From Methylobacterium sp. WSM2598 (lineage in GTDB: Bacteria; Pseudomonadota; Alphaproteobacteria; Rhizobiales; Beijerinckiaceae), in the NCBI RefSeq assembly GCF_000379105.1, contig NZ_KB900609.1:252281-316280 (forward strand): a stretch of 64,000 nucleotides of DNA, given 5' to 3'. The notes under the pieces were generated by a model. That model made no database searches and was not told the DNA's origin. It saw only the letters and a program-made list of their open reading frames with translations. Positions 35,602 to 43,576 of this stretch are shown here, in pieces. Both the position numbers and the translations under genes were made by a program. Each line of letters opens with the position of its first letter. The stretch's first letter is position 1.

Positions 35602-35868
35602 TCACGCGTGCTTGCGGCGCCGCTTGCGGGGAGCGGCGGGCTTGGGATCGTTGGCGGCGATCGCCGCGCGGCAGGCCGGGCTCAGGCTCGTCCGCTTGCT
35701 GATCAGGCAGGCCTTCACTCGGCCGGCATCCGGGATGTGCTCGCCGCACAGGCTCATCGCGTCCGGCGTACAGGCTTGCTGCTGCTCCGCGGTGCCCTGC
35801 GCGAGGGCCGGAAAGGCGAGTGCGGCGACGGCGATCCCGACGCTGGCAGCAATCATCTTGATGGTCAT
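35602..35868 (-). CDS. Small exported Cys-containing protein, 88 aa
   Basis: Signal peptide MTIKMIAASVGIAVAALAFP with ALAQG cleavage region. The mature part is QACTPDAMSLCGEHIPDAGR, then VKACLISKRTSLSPACRAAI with four Cys, likely two disulfides, and a very basic tail (RKRRRKHA). GGGGGAG precedes ATG 35868. Similar small periplasmic proteins with the C-x(6)-C...C-x(11)-C spacing are common in Rhizobiales. No function is assigned. Confidence 0.65.
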   Translation of the reverse strand: MTIKMIAASVGIAVAALAFPALAQGTAEQQQACTPDAMSLCGEHIPDAGRVKACLISKRTSLSPACRAAIAANDPKPAAPRKRRRKHA

Positions 35869-36069
35869 GTCTCCCCCGGGTTGCCGCACGCGTGACGGCC
35901 GACCGGAGAATACGAAGCCGAACCGCAAAAGCTACGCTGCCCGGGCGCGCGGGGACGTTCGGAGCGTGATAGGGACGCGAGCGCAACACCTCTATGCAGA
36001 ACGATACCGTCCTGGCGCGCCGCTATACTTCTATCCCCGGCGAGAGCGGCGTTCTCCGAGCCGACCGCC

Positions 36070-36753
36070 TCACGGCGGGGCGGGTTCGCCGCCCAGCGCC
36101 TCGGCCAGGGCGATCCGGGCGCGGTTGACGCGGCTCTTGGCCGTGCCCACCCGGCAGCCCATGACGCGGGCGGCGGCCTCGTAGGAGAGCCCCTGCAGGG
36201 CGGTGAGCAGCAGCGCCTCGCGCTGGTGCGCCGGCAGCCTGCCGACCTGCTCCCAGGTCTCCCGCAACGCGACGCCGTCGTCCTGATCCGCCGGAACCGC
36301 GAGGCGCTGCGCCGCGCTGCCGTCGGCATCCTCGACCTCGCGGCGCCGCTTGCGGCACGTCGTGTAGAACTGGTTGCGCAGGATGGTGAACAGCCACGCC
36401 CGCAGGCAGGTGCCCGCCTGGAAGCGCTGCTGGTGCTGCCAGCCGCGCAGCAGCGTCTCCTGCACGAGGTCCTCGGCCTGATGCGCATCGGCCGCCAGGG
36501 TCATCGCGAAGAGCCGCAGGGCCGGCATCGCGGCCAGAAGCTCGTCCCGGAACGAGTCACGGGGCGCCTCGGCCCGGGCCAGGGCGTCCTCGAGCCGCGC
36601 GACGAGATCGAGCAGGGCGCGGGGCTGCGGCTCGGCCACGAAGGCCGCGTAGCCGGCGCGCAACCGCCCGCCGAGATCGTCGCGCAGGAACGGCGGCAGC
36701 ACGGGAGGAACAGGCGAAGCAGCCTTCACCTCGCCGACAAGGTCAAACGGCAC
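36070..36753 (-). CDS. EcfG-like ECF sigma factor with a NepR-like N-terminus, 227 aa
   Basis: Residues ~72-222 are an EcfG-type sigma factor. Region 2 has FAMTLAADAHQAEDLVQETL and AWLFTILRNQFYTTCRKRRR. Region 4 has LPAHQREALLLTALQGLSYE and AARVMGCRVGTAKSRVNRAR. In addition residues 26-57 (LGGRLRAGYAAFVAEPQPR and LLDLVARLED) match the core pattern of NepR, the anti-sigma factor of EcfG: [IL]-G-x-x-LR-x-x-Y...EP-x-P-x-x-[FL]-L-x-L...LE. EcfG and NepR are normally separate proteins of the general stress response. Start GTG 36753 with GGGAGGG upstream. No phyR neighbour is present. Confidence 0.75.
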   Translation of the reverse strand: MPFDLVGEVKAASPVPPVLPPFLRDDLGGRLRAGYAAFVAEPQPRALLDLVARLEDALARAEAPRDSFRDELLAAMPALRLFAMTLAADAHQAEDLVQETLLRGWQHQQRFQAGTCLRAWLFTILRNQFYTTCRKRRREVEDADGSAAQRLAVPADQDDGVALRETWEQVGRLPAHQREALLLTALQGLSYEAAARVMGCRVGTAKSRVNRARIALAEALGGEPAPP

Positions 36754-36937
36754 GCGCTTTCCCTCCCGACAACAGTCTCTACTACATAAACAAGTATGTC
36801 CCTGCCGCTCAGGTTCCGATGGACTGTCCGTTCGCGCGACCGGCGCAGCTCGGAGGACTACGTAGGGGCCGCATGCGGCGCCGGATTCCTCGCGGTCCTG
36901 ATCGCCGTGGCGGAGCGGCGCCCGCGAGGCGCCGCCG

Positions 36938-37192
36938 TCACGGCCCGGAGGGCTGGCCCGGCCGCTTCATCCCGCTCCGCCGCGACCAGACGAGCTGGCC
37001 CGCCGCGTCCAGCAGCATCACGACGCCCTCGGACCGAGAGAACAGCTCGCAGGCCCGATCCGCCGCGGCGGCGACCGCCACCTCCCTGGTGGCGACGCCC
37101 AGATCCTGGTGATCGGTCACGACGCCGACGCCGTCCGGTCGCGGCCACAGGAGCCAGAGCTGGAAGTGCGACGTGGGCGTGCTCCAGGACAT
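36938..37192 (-). CDS. Module gene A, copy 2, 84 aa
   Basis: It reads MSWSTPTSHFQLWLLWPRPD and continues GVGVVTDHQDLGVATREVAV, ACELFSRSEGVVMLLDAAG and QLVWSRRSGMKRPGQ. It is the intact counterpart of the pseudogene at 4640-4876. No database family is recognised. The pattern suggests a small alpha/beta domain ending with the LVWSRR strand. It is transcribed away from the 27-aa peptide across a conserved 278-nt spacer. Confidence 0.6.
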   Translation of the reverse strand: MSWSTPTSHFQLWLLWPRPDGVGVVTDHQDLGVATREVAVAAAADRACELFSRSEGVVMLLDAAGQLVWSRRSGMKRPGQPSGP

Positions 37193-37470
37193 CCCACCAG
37201 TGTGCTCACGTTGACACACTCGTGGCAATCTTCTGTGCTGATTTCACCTCACCTTTCGACCCCGATCTTCAGCGCACTGCAATCCTGCGCCCGACCGGGA
37301 CAAGCTCGGCCGTCAGCCGGCCGAGGCACTTAGGCCGTCGGCCGACGACGGGACGGACTGCCTTTCCGGTCCGCGTGGCGCCTCCGTCCAGCCGTCCGTG
37401 GTGTTAGCGGACCAGTTGCCAAACCCGTCCGAGCCCGGTACGACTTGTCACAATTCATCGCGAGGCTGAA
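37193..37470. promoter_or_regulatory. Conserved divergent spacer, module copy 2
   Basis: 278 nt between gene A and the 27-aa peptide. The blocks CCAGTGTGCTC, CTTCTGTGCTGA, CCGAGGCACTTA (at 37321) and GTTGCCAAA (at 37415) match copy 1 at the same distances within 1 nt. On the plus strand TTGACAC lies in the first block. Confidence 0.55.
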
Positions 37471-37554
37471 ATGATCGTTGAGATGATTGCAACTGCAGGT
37501 CTCATTGGAACGGCGGGCGCAAGTTTTGCTATGATATTGCTGTTCGTGCATTGA
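37471..37554 (+). CDS. 27-aa hydrophobic peptide, module copy 2
   Basis: The peptide begins MIVEMIATAGLIGTAGAS and ends with the hydrophobic FAMILLFVH, then TGA. It aligns gap-free with the copy at 5156-5239 (16 of 27 identical). It is a single predicted membrane helix with a Gly/Ala-rich small-residue face (G10, G13, G16) suited to helix packing. The base composition is lower in GC than the flanking genes. Confidence 0.6.
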   Translation: MIVEMIATAGLIGTAGASFAMILLFVH

Positions 37555-37745
37555 GCGCCCTGGCCTTCTCTCTTGATTTAATAGAAGCTTAACCGGCTCG
37601 GAAGGAGCGACGGTGGTGGCACAGGTCTGCTGCCGCGGCCGCCTGCCGCAAGGCCGTGCCGACCGATAAATCAGATCACCGCAAGCCCAAGCCGCCGATG
37701 GCCCCAGCGACCTCCGCGATCCGGACCGACCCGCAGGAGACGCCG

Positions 37746-38039
37746 ATGGCCCAGGCGGTCCCGCCGGGGCTGCTCCTCGACGACGTGCCCCAGCGGCTCC
37801 TCCTGCACTTCGCCGGACTGAGCGTCCGGGCCCAGCAGCTGCGCGAGGACGAACTGGCGCGTCGGCTCGACCGCGCCGCGCTCCTGGCGGCCGCCGCGTG
37901 GCTGCGTTCCCAGCACGGGCCGATCCCGCCGCGCGCGGACCGGCTCGCGCCCGCCACGGCCCGACGCGTCGTCCGGGACGCTCTCGACGCGAGCCGGGCG
38001 GTCCGTCCGGCCGCGGAGATGGGCGCGGCCACGGGCTGA
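37746..38039 (+). CDS. Module gene C, copy 2 (helical protein, 97 aa)
   Basis: MAQAVPPGLLLDDVPQRLLL, then HFAGLSVRAQQLREDELARR, LDRAALLAAAAWLRSQHGPI and an extended tail absent from copy 1. ATG 37746 has CAGGAG 6 nt upstream. All-helical, soluble and of unknown function. Located about 190 nt downstream of the 27-aa peptide on the same strand. Confidence 0.6.
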   Translation: MAQAVPPGLLLDDVPQRLLLHFAGLSVRAQQLREDELARRLDRAALLAAAAWLRSQHGPIPPRADRLAPATARRVVRDALDASRAVRPAAEMGAATG

Positions 38040-38179
38040 CGGGCCGCCCGCGGCGAGCCCGCCGCGGCGGCCCGCGCCCGGCAGGGCCATCGCACCGTCA
38101 CCGGACCGTCGATGCGGGGCCGGAGGTTCGCCGCGGGCCGCGGCGCGGCGACGAACGCCGTTCGCGGCGGCTGCCGGGA

Positions 38180-38407
38180 TCAGCGGCCGAGGGTCGGAAA
38201 GGCCGTCCGGTAGCGGACGGGATGATACCAGCTCGTGCGGGCGCGCCGGAACGCATCCTGAATCCGGCTGAGATGCGCCTCGATGGTCTTGGTGCTGATC
38301 CTGCTCGACACGTGATCGTCGAAGCGGTCGAGATCACTCGCCGCGGAGGCATCGTCGGACGGAACCGTGAAGAGAAATGCGACTGTGAGGAGGCAGCATG
38401 CTCTCAT
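38180..38407 (-). CDS. Small exported protein, 75 aa
   Basis: Signal peptide MRACCLLTVAFLFTVPSDDA with cleavage near SAASD. The mature ~50 residues are DLDRFDDHVSSRISTKTIEA then HLSRIQDAFRRARTSWYH, charged and helical. AGGGAGA precedes ATG 38407. No family is recognised. Confidence 0.5.
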   Translation of the reverse strand: MRACCLLTVAFLFTVPSDDASAASDLDRFDDHVSSRISTKTIEAHLSRIQDAFRRARTSWYHPVRYRTAFPTLGR

Positions 38408-38746
38408 GGTCTTTCTCCCTGACGATTGGTGCTCCGAATGTCCGGTCCATAGCCGAAGGTCACGCTCGCCTGTTTCTGCCTCGCAGAAACAGGCGTCGGT
38501 GCGCCAGAGCACAGGGCAGGGCTGACGACGCGGCGCCCGCCCCGCGGACCCCGTCCGGGTGATCCGCGCCGGGCCTCCCGCAGCCGCGCCGAAGGCGCCC
38601 GCCGGCGCGCCGGGCCCGGACGGCGACCGGGTGTGGCGGCACACGGTCGGTCCCTGCGGGGCGCCGTAGGAAGGGTGTCAGGCACGCCGCGCCGTTCCGC
38701 CGCGAGGCCGACCACGACCTTCGAACCGATCCGAGGCAGGAACGCC

Positions 38747-38986
38747 ATGAGGACCATCATCCTGAGTGCCCTCGCGGCCTCGCTCTGGGCCGCGAGCCTG
38801 GGCGGCGCCTCCGCGGCGTCCCCCAACACGGGAGGCGGCACCATCTGCGGACCGAGCTGCTATCCGAAAACCGACACCCGGCCGTGGCCGCCTCGGCCGG
38901 TGAGGCCGATCAAGCGGACGGGCCGCCTGAATTGCGGGTCCGGTTGGTACGCGTCCGGCGGCCAGTGCTACCCGCGGCTGCACTGA
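38747..38986 (+). CDS. Small exported Cys-containing protein, 79 aa
   Basis: Signal peptide MRTIILSALAASLWAASLGG with cleavage after ASA. The mature part has ICGPSCYPKTDTRPWPPRPV and LNCGSGWYASGGQCYPRLH: four Cys, Pro-rich centre. GAGGCAGG lies upstream of ATG 38747. The function is unknown; the pattern suggests a disulfide-stabilised periplasmic or secreted protein. Confidence 0.55.
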   Translation: MRTIILSALAASLWAASLGGASAASPNTGGGTICGPSCYPKTDTRPWPPRPVRPIKRTGRLNCGSGWYASGGQCYPRLH

Positions 38987-39040
38987 CGGCCGCGAGAGGG
39001 CGACGCCCGCCCGTGCGCCTCGCCCGCGCCGGGCCGCGCG

Positions 39041-40063
39041 TCAGGGCTCGGCCCGCGGCCTGCCGGCCGGCGCGGCGCGGAGGAAGGGGTTGCCGTCCCT
39101 CCACGGCGCGAACCGGAACAGGCCGACGGGGTCGACGCCCTCCAGGTCGGACGGGGCGAGGTCGCGGGCGATGACCACGACGAAGGGCGCTGCGCCCTCG
39201 CCGGGGCGGCCGAACGGGCGGGGCGGCGAGAACAGCGTCCCGACGCTCTCGACCAGGAGCGGGCGCTCGGATTCCGCGACGCGCACGAGGCCCTTGAGGC
39301 GCAGCAGGCGGTCGCCGAGCCGGCCCGCGAGGTTGTCGAGCCAGGCGGCCAGGTCGTCGTAGGCGAGGGGACCGGCCGGCCGCCCGAGCCGCACCGCCAC
39401 GCGCGGATGCGCCCCGCCCGGCACCGGAAGCGGCGTCGCCGGCTCGCGGCCGGGATGGGCCAGGGGCGCGAAGGCGGCCGCCACGGCGGCGCCGCGGTCG
39501 GGGTCGGTCACCAGTTCGGCGAGCGGGTTCAGGGCGGCGCTCTCCGCCCGCGCCGCGTCGCGGCGCGCCTCCGGCACCGCGTCGAGCTTGGTGAGGACGA
39601 TGCGGTGGGCGGCGGCCCATTGCGCCGCCGCCTCCTCGAACCCGGTCGTCGCCCATCCCCTCGCGGCGTCGTAGGTCGCCACCACCGCCACCCGCATCCG
39701 GAGGGCGGCGAGACTCGCGAGCTGGCGCAGCACGGGACCCGGCTTCGAGAGGCCGCTCGTTTCCAGGACGATGCGGCGCAGCGGCCCCGACGCGTCCGGC
39801 CTCTCCGCGGACAGCAGGGCCTCGACGGTCCGCGCGAGGTCGCTCGTCACCTGGCAGCACACGCAGCCGTTCGACAGCATGCTCATCGGGACGTCGCCGC
39901 CCGTCTCGCGCAGGATGAGCCCGTCGAGGCCGATTTCCCCGGCCTCGTTGACGATGATCGCGGTATCGGCCGCCTCGGGGCGGCCGAGGAAGTCGCGCAG
40001 GAGCGTGGTCTTGCCCGAGCCGAGGAAGCCCGTCAGCACGACGAAGTCGAGGCTGTCCGTCAC
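39041..40063 (-). CDS. CobW/G3E-family GTP-binding protein, 340 aa
   Basis: G3E GTPase, a metal chaperone class. Walker A GFLGSGKTTLLRDFL, IIVNEAGEIGLDGLILRE, the metal-binding SNGCVCCQV (CxCC), IVLETSGLSKPGPVLRQL and base-recognition ILTKLDAVP in the form IVLTKLDAVPEARR. The C-terminal CobW_C domain ends GVDPVGLFRFAPWRDGNPF. Start GTG 40063 overlaps the stop of the amidohydrolase gene (GTGA), so it is coupled to it and may deliver metal (Zn, Fe or Co) to that enzyme. Confidence 0.85.
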   Translation of the reverse strand: MTDSLDFVVLTGFLGSGKTTLLRDFLGRPEAADTAIIVNEAGEIGLDGLILRETGGDVPMSMLSNGCVCCQVTSDLARTVEALLSAERPDASGPLRRIVLETSGLSKPGPVLRQLASLAALRMRVAVVATYDAARGWATTGFEEAAAQWAAAHRIVLTKLDAVPEARRDAARAESAALNPLAELVTDPDRGAAVAAAFAPLAHPGREPATPLPVPGGAHPRVAVRLGRPAGPLAYDDLAAWLDNLAGRLGDRLLRLKGLVRVAESERPLLVESVGTLFSPPRPFGRPGEGAAPFVVVIARDLAPSDLEGVDPVGLFRFAPWRDGNPFLRAAPAGRPRAEP

Positions 40064-41691
40064 GCGCCCGGCGCCTGCGCGGCGGCGTACCGGGCCGGGA
40101 CCGCCACCTCCCAGGTCGCGCTGACGAGGGCGCGCACGTCGGCGAGGAGTTCGGCCGTGTCGTAGATCACCCCGTCCTTGATCGTCTTGGCGAGCCCGCG
40201 GTGCCAGGTGGCGCCGTTGGTCGCCTCGTCGAGGCGCAGCGCGCCGGTCCCGTACAGGAGCTTGAAGTCGGTGAGCGGGTTGTGGTCGTGCACGAGCAGG
40301 TCGGCCCGCTTGCCCACCTCCACGGTGCCGATCTCGTCCTCCAGCCCGCACAGGGCCGCCCCCTGCGAGGTCGCCGCGCGGATCACCTCCAGCGGGTGGA
40401 ACCCCGCCTCCTGCAGCAGCTCCAGCTCGCGGATATAGCCGAACCCGAAGATCTGATAGATGAAGCCCGAATCCGAACCGGCGCAGACCCGGCCGCCGCG
40501 ATTCTTGTACTCGTTGATGAAGGCCATCCAGAGCCGATAGTTCTCCTTCCACTCGATCTCGTTCTGGGTGGACCAGCGATACCAGTAGGAGCCGTGACCG
40601 CCGCGCTGCGGCGTGAAGTAGTCCCACATGGACTTCCAGGTGTACTCCTTGTGCCAATCGGCTTGGCGCGCCCGCATCAGGTCGCGGTTGGCGTCGTAGA
40701 TGGTGAAGGTCGGCACGAAGGTGAAACCGAGTTCGAGGAACTGCTCCAGCACCTCGTTCCACTTCCTGGATCCGGGCTCCGCACCCTGCCTGAACATCTG
40801 GCCGGAGACCGAGAAGCGGAAATACTCGTCATTGTAATCGTAGTCGAGCGGGAAGTTCTGGACCACCCTGTCCTCGAACAGGGCCTCGGGCAGGCCGTAG
40901 TAATGCTCGGCGCTGGTGAGGCCCCACTTGGCGGTGGTGAGCGCGTTCATGCGCGTCACCGCCATCTGGGCGTGGTGACAGCCCGCGCGCAGGCCGAGCT
41001 GGCGGCACTCGTCGAGGGCCGCCTCCATGATGGCGGGCGGCGCCCCGAAGAACTTGACCCCGTCGGCCCCCCGCTCCTTCAGCCTGCGCAGCCAGGCCCG
41101 CCCCTCCTCGGGCGTGTGGACCAGCTTCAGCATGTCGTTGACGGCCGGGAAGTAGCTGTAGGCGAGGAGCCGCGGCGCCGCGATCGTGTTCTCGGCCGAG
41201 CGCCGCTTCTGGTCGAGCATCCAGTCGAGGCCGTTGAACGAGCCCATCTCGCGCACCGTGGTGACGCCGTGGGCGAGCCAAAGCTTGTAGACGTACTCGA
41301 CCGGCGGCACCCAGCCGTTGGCCGCGTGGTAGGCGACGCCCGCATGGGCGTGGCAATCCACGAAGCCGGGCGTCACCCACTTGCCGCGGCAATCGATCTC
41401 GTGGTCGCCCGGGGCGGGCCGGTTCGCGCTGGTGGCGAGGTTGCCCGTCACCTTCTTGAGGAGCGTGATGCGGCCGTTCTCGACCACGATGTCGGTCGGG
41501 CCGATCGGCGGGGCGCCGGTGCCGTCGATCACGGTCGCGCCGCGCAGGACGAGCCGCCGATGCGGCCCGATCCCGCGGTCGCGCGCGGTCGCCGGGACCA
41601 GCGGCGGCTGGCCCGCCCTCGCCCGCTCGGCCGCCAGTTCGTTGCCGGGCAGGGTGCCGGCTGGGATCGCCGCGTCGGTCATCGGGTCCAC
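40060..41691 (-). CDS. Amidohydrolase-superfamily metalloenzyme, 543 aa
   Basis: TIM-barrel metal-dependent hydrolase. The HxH motif lies in VTPGFVDCHAHAGVAYHAAN, Lys in ERGADGVKFFGAPPA, later His in AGCHHAQMAVTRMNA and TSAEHYYGLPEALFE, and the final Asp in VCAGSDSGFIYQIFG. The composite barrel ends with GTVEVGKRADLLVHDHNPLT. It resembles imidazolonepropionase/prolidase-type amidohydrolases. The substrate is unknown. It follows the permease gene by 10 nt and overlaps the G3E GTPase, all on the minus strand. Confidence 0.85.
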   Translation of the reverse strand: MDPMTDAAIPAGTLPGNELAAERARAGQPPLVPATARDRGIGPHRRLVLRGATVIDGTGAPPIGPTDIVVENGRITLLKKVTGNLATSANRPAPGDHEIDCRGKWVTPGFVDCHAHAGVAYHAANGWVPPVEYVYKLWLAHGVTTVREMGSFNGLDWMLDQKRRSAENTIAAPRLLAYSYFPAVNDMLKLVHTPEEGRAWLRRLKERGADGVKFFGAPPAIMEAALDECRQLGLRAGCHHAQMAVTRMNALTTAKWGLTSAEHYYGLPEALFEDRVVQNFPLDYDYNDEYFRFSVSGQMFRQGAEPGSRKWNEVLEQFLELGFTFVPTFTIYDANRDLMRARQADWHKEYTWKSMWDYFTPQRGGHGSYWYRWSTQNEIEWKENYRLWMAFINEYKNRGGRVCAGSDSGFIYQIFGFGYIRELELLQEAGFHPLEVIRAATSQGAALCGLEDEIGTVEVGKRADLLVHDHNPLTDFKLLYGTGALRLDEATNGATWHRGLAKTIKDGVIYDTAELLADVRALVSATWEVAVPARYAAAQAPGA

Positions 41692-41701
41692 TCCAGTCGA
41701 G

Positions 41702-42529
41702 TCAGCGGGCGTAGCGGCGGCCGAGGAGGGCGGTGCCGAGCACCGTCAGGATCAGGGTCGCGGCGAGGAGGATGAAGGCGAGGGCGGCGCCGAACGGCCA
41801 GTTCATGCCCTTCGAGAATTGGTCGTAGACGGCGGGCGCCATCATCTTGAACTGCGAGCCGCCGAGCAGCACGGCGGTCGCGTAGGTGTTCATGCACAGG
41901 ATGAAGACCAGGACGCAGCCCGCCACCGTGCCGGGCAGCGCGAGCGGCCACACGACGCGGCGGAACACCGTGAGCGCGCCCGCGCCCAGATTCGCCGCCG
42001 CCTCCTCGACCGCGCGCGGGATGCTCTCGATCACCGAGGCCAGGGTCAGGATCATGTAGGGCAGCACGACCGCGATCGTCCCGACCGCCACCGCCCCGGG
42101 CGTGTAGATCAGCCGGAGCGGCTCCGTGGTCAGCCGCAGGCCCTGGAGCCCCGCATTGATCAGCCCGTCCTGGCCCAGCAGCCCCATCCAGCCCGCCGCC
42201 CGCACCACGTTGCCGACGAGGAGCGGGATCAGCGTCAGCACCGTGACGAGGCTCTTCCAGCGGCTCTCCATCCGGGCGAGCCGGTAGGCGGCCGGGAAGC
42301 CGAGCGCCAGCGTCACCGCCGTGCAGGTGAAGGCCATGACCAGGGTCGTCGCCATCACGCCGCGGTAATACGGGTCGGCGACGGCGTTGAGGTAGTTCTG
42401 CGCCGTCGTCGCCTCGATCATCAGCTGGGTCGGGCTGTACTGGTTGAGCGAGATGCGGGCGAGCAGCACCATCGGCCCGATCAGCAGGGCGCCGACGACC
42501 AGCACGGCCGGCAGGATGAGGGCGATCAT
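41702..42529 (-). CDS. potB: ABC transporter permease, polyamine type (PotB-like), 275 aa
   Basis: Inner-membrane permease of the spermidine/putrescine class with about six helices. The N-terminus MIALILPAVLVVGALLIGPM is the first helix. The EAA loop is EEAAANLGAGALTVFRRVVW, where the ATPase docks. It lies 15 nt downstream of the binding-protein gene and is second-last before the enzymes. Substrate could be a polyamine or another small cation. Confidence 0.8.
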   Translation of the reverse strand: MIALILPAVLVVGALLIGPMVLLARISLNQYSPTQLMIEATTAQNYLNAVADPYYRGVMATTLVMAFTCTAVTLALGFPAAYRLARMESRWKSLVTVLTLIPLLVGNVVRAAGWMGLLGQDGLINAGLQGLRLTTEPLRLIYTPGAVAVGTIAVVLPYMILTLASVIESIPRAVEEAAANLGAGALTVFRRVVWPLALPGTVAGCVLVFILCMNTYATAVLLGGSQFKMMAPAVYDQFSKGMNWPFGAALAFILLAATLILTVLGTALLGRRYAR

Positions 42530-42544
42530 GGCGGAGCCGGCCGA

Positions 42545-43576
42545 TCAGGCCTTGAACTCCTTGTTCCAGAAGTCGGTGAAGGCGGCCTGCTGCTGCTGCA
42601 TGTAGGCGTAGTCGAGGGGGTGGAGCTTGGCCTGCTGGGCCTCGGTCAGGCTGATCTGCCGGGCGAGATCCTCCGGCAGCTTGGCGTCCTTCACGGTCGG
42701 CACGTAGCCCATCTTGGCCGCGAAGGCGACCTGCGCCTGCGGGTCGAGCATGGCGTTCAGGTACTTGAAGGCCCCGTCCTTGGCGCGCGAGTTCTTGGGC
42801 ACGCCGGCCTCGAACAGGATCGGCACCGCGCCCTCCTCGGGCACCGCCATCTCGACCGGGATGCCGGCCTGCTTCCACATGAAGCCGCGCGCCAGCCACA
42901 TCGGCGCGAGCCAGACCTCCTCGGATTTCAGCGCCGCCGCCAGGGCCTCGTTCGACGGGTAGACCTTGGGGTCGAGCTTCCTGAGGTCCAACAGCGCTGC
43001 CTTGCCCTTGGCGAAGTCGCCCATGGTGCCGCCCGCCCCGATATTGGCGCCGGCCATGTTGTAGCTGTAGAGGATGTCCGAGAAGCCGACCCGCCCCTTG
43101 TACTTCGGGTCGAACAGGTCGGCATAGCTCTTCGGCGGCGCGGTGACCTTGCTCGGGTTGTAGAGCACCACGAGCGCCGAGTAGATATGCGGGATCGAGT
43201 GCGGCTTGCGGAAGACGTCCAGCACCGCCGACAGGCGCGGCACCGCGCTGGCCGGCACCGTCTCCAGCACCCCGAGCTGGCTGAGCACGTAGCTGTCGAT
43301 GTCGTTGATGCAGGCGACGTCCATGCTGCCGCGCCGGCTGGTCTTCTCCGAGATCAGCTTGGTGCGGCGCGGATCGTTGTTGGCGATGTCCTGCGAGACC
43401 TCGATCCCGAGCGGCTTGACGAGCGGGATGTCGATGTTCTGCTGCAGCAGCGCGCCGTAATCGCCGCCCCAGGTGCCGACCACGATCGAGGAGGTCTCGG
43501 CGAGGGCGGGCCGGGCGCGGGTGCCGGCGAGCGCGAGGGCGGCGCCTCCGGCGAGGATGGTGCGACGGGTGATCAT
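42545..43576 (-). CDS. potD: ABC transporter substrate-binding protein, polyamine type (PotD-like), 343 aa
   Basis: Periplasmic protein with a Tat-type signal (MITRRTILAGGAALALAGTR, with twin Arg). The mature N-terminus is IVVGTWGGDYGALLQQNIDI, typical of PotD/AfuA class. MDVACINDIDSYVLSQLGVL and YADLFDPKYKGRVGFSDILY follow. The ATG overlaps the 3' end of potA (43573-43576). It defines the substrate for the importer. Confidence 0.85.
   Translation of the reverse strand: MITRRTILAGGAALALAGTRARPALAETSSIVVGTWGGDYGALLQQNIDIPLVKPLGIEVSQDIANNDPRRTKLISEKTSRRGSMDVACINDIDSYVLSQLGVLETVPASAVPRLSAVLDVFRKPHSIPHIYSALVVLYNPSKVTAPPKSYADLFDPKYKGRVGFSDILYSYNMAGANIGAGGTMGDFAKGKAALLDLRKLDPKVYPSNEALAAALKSEEVWLAPMWLARGFMWKQAGIPVEMAVPEEGAVPILFEAGVPKNSRAKDGAFKYLNAMLDPQAQVAFAAKMGYVPTVKDAKLPEDLARQISLTEAQQAKLHPLDYAYMQQQQAAFTDFWNKEFKA

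Noticed and set aside
37746..38039. F-box-like reading of the LLLDDVPQRLLLHFAGLS segment in module gene C
   Set aside because: The resemblance is only leucine spacing. No other F-box residues or partners are present.
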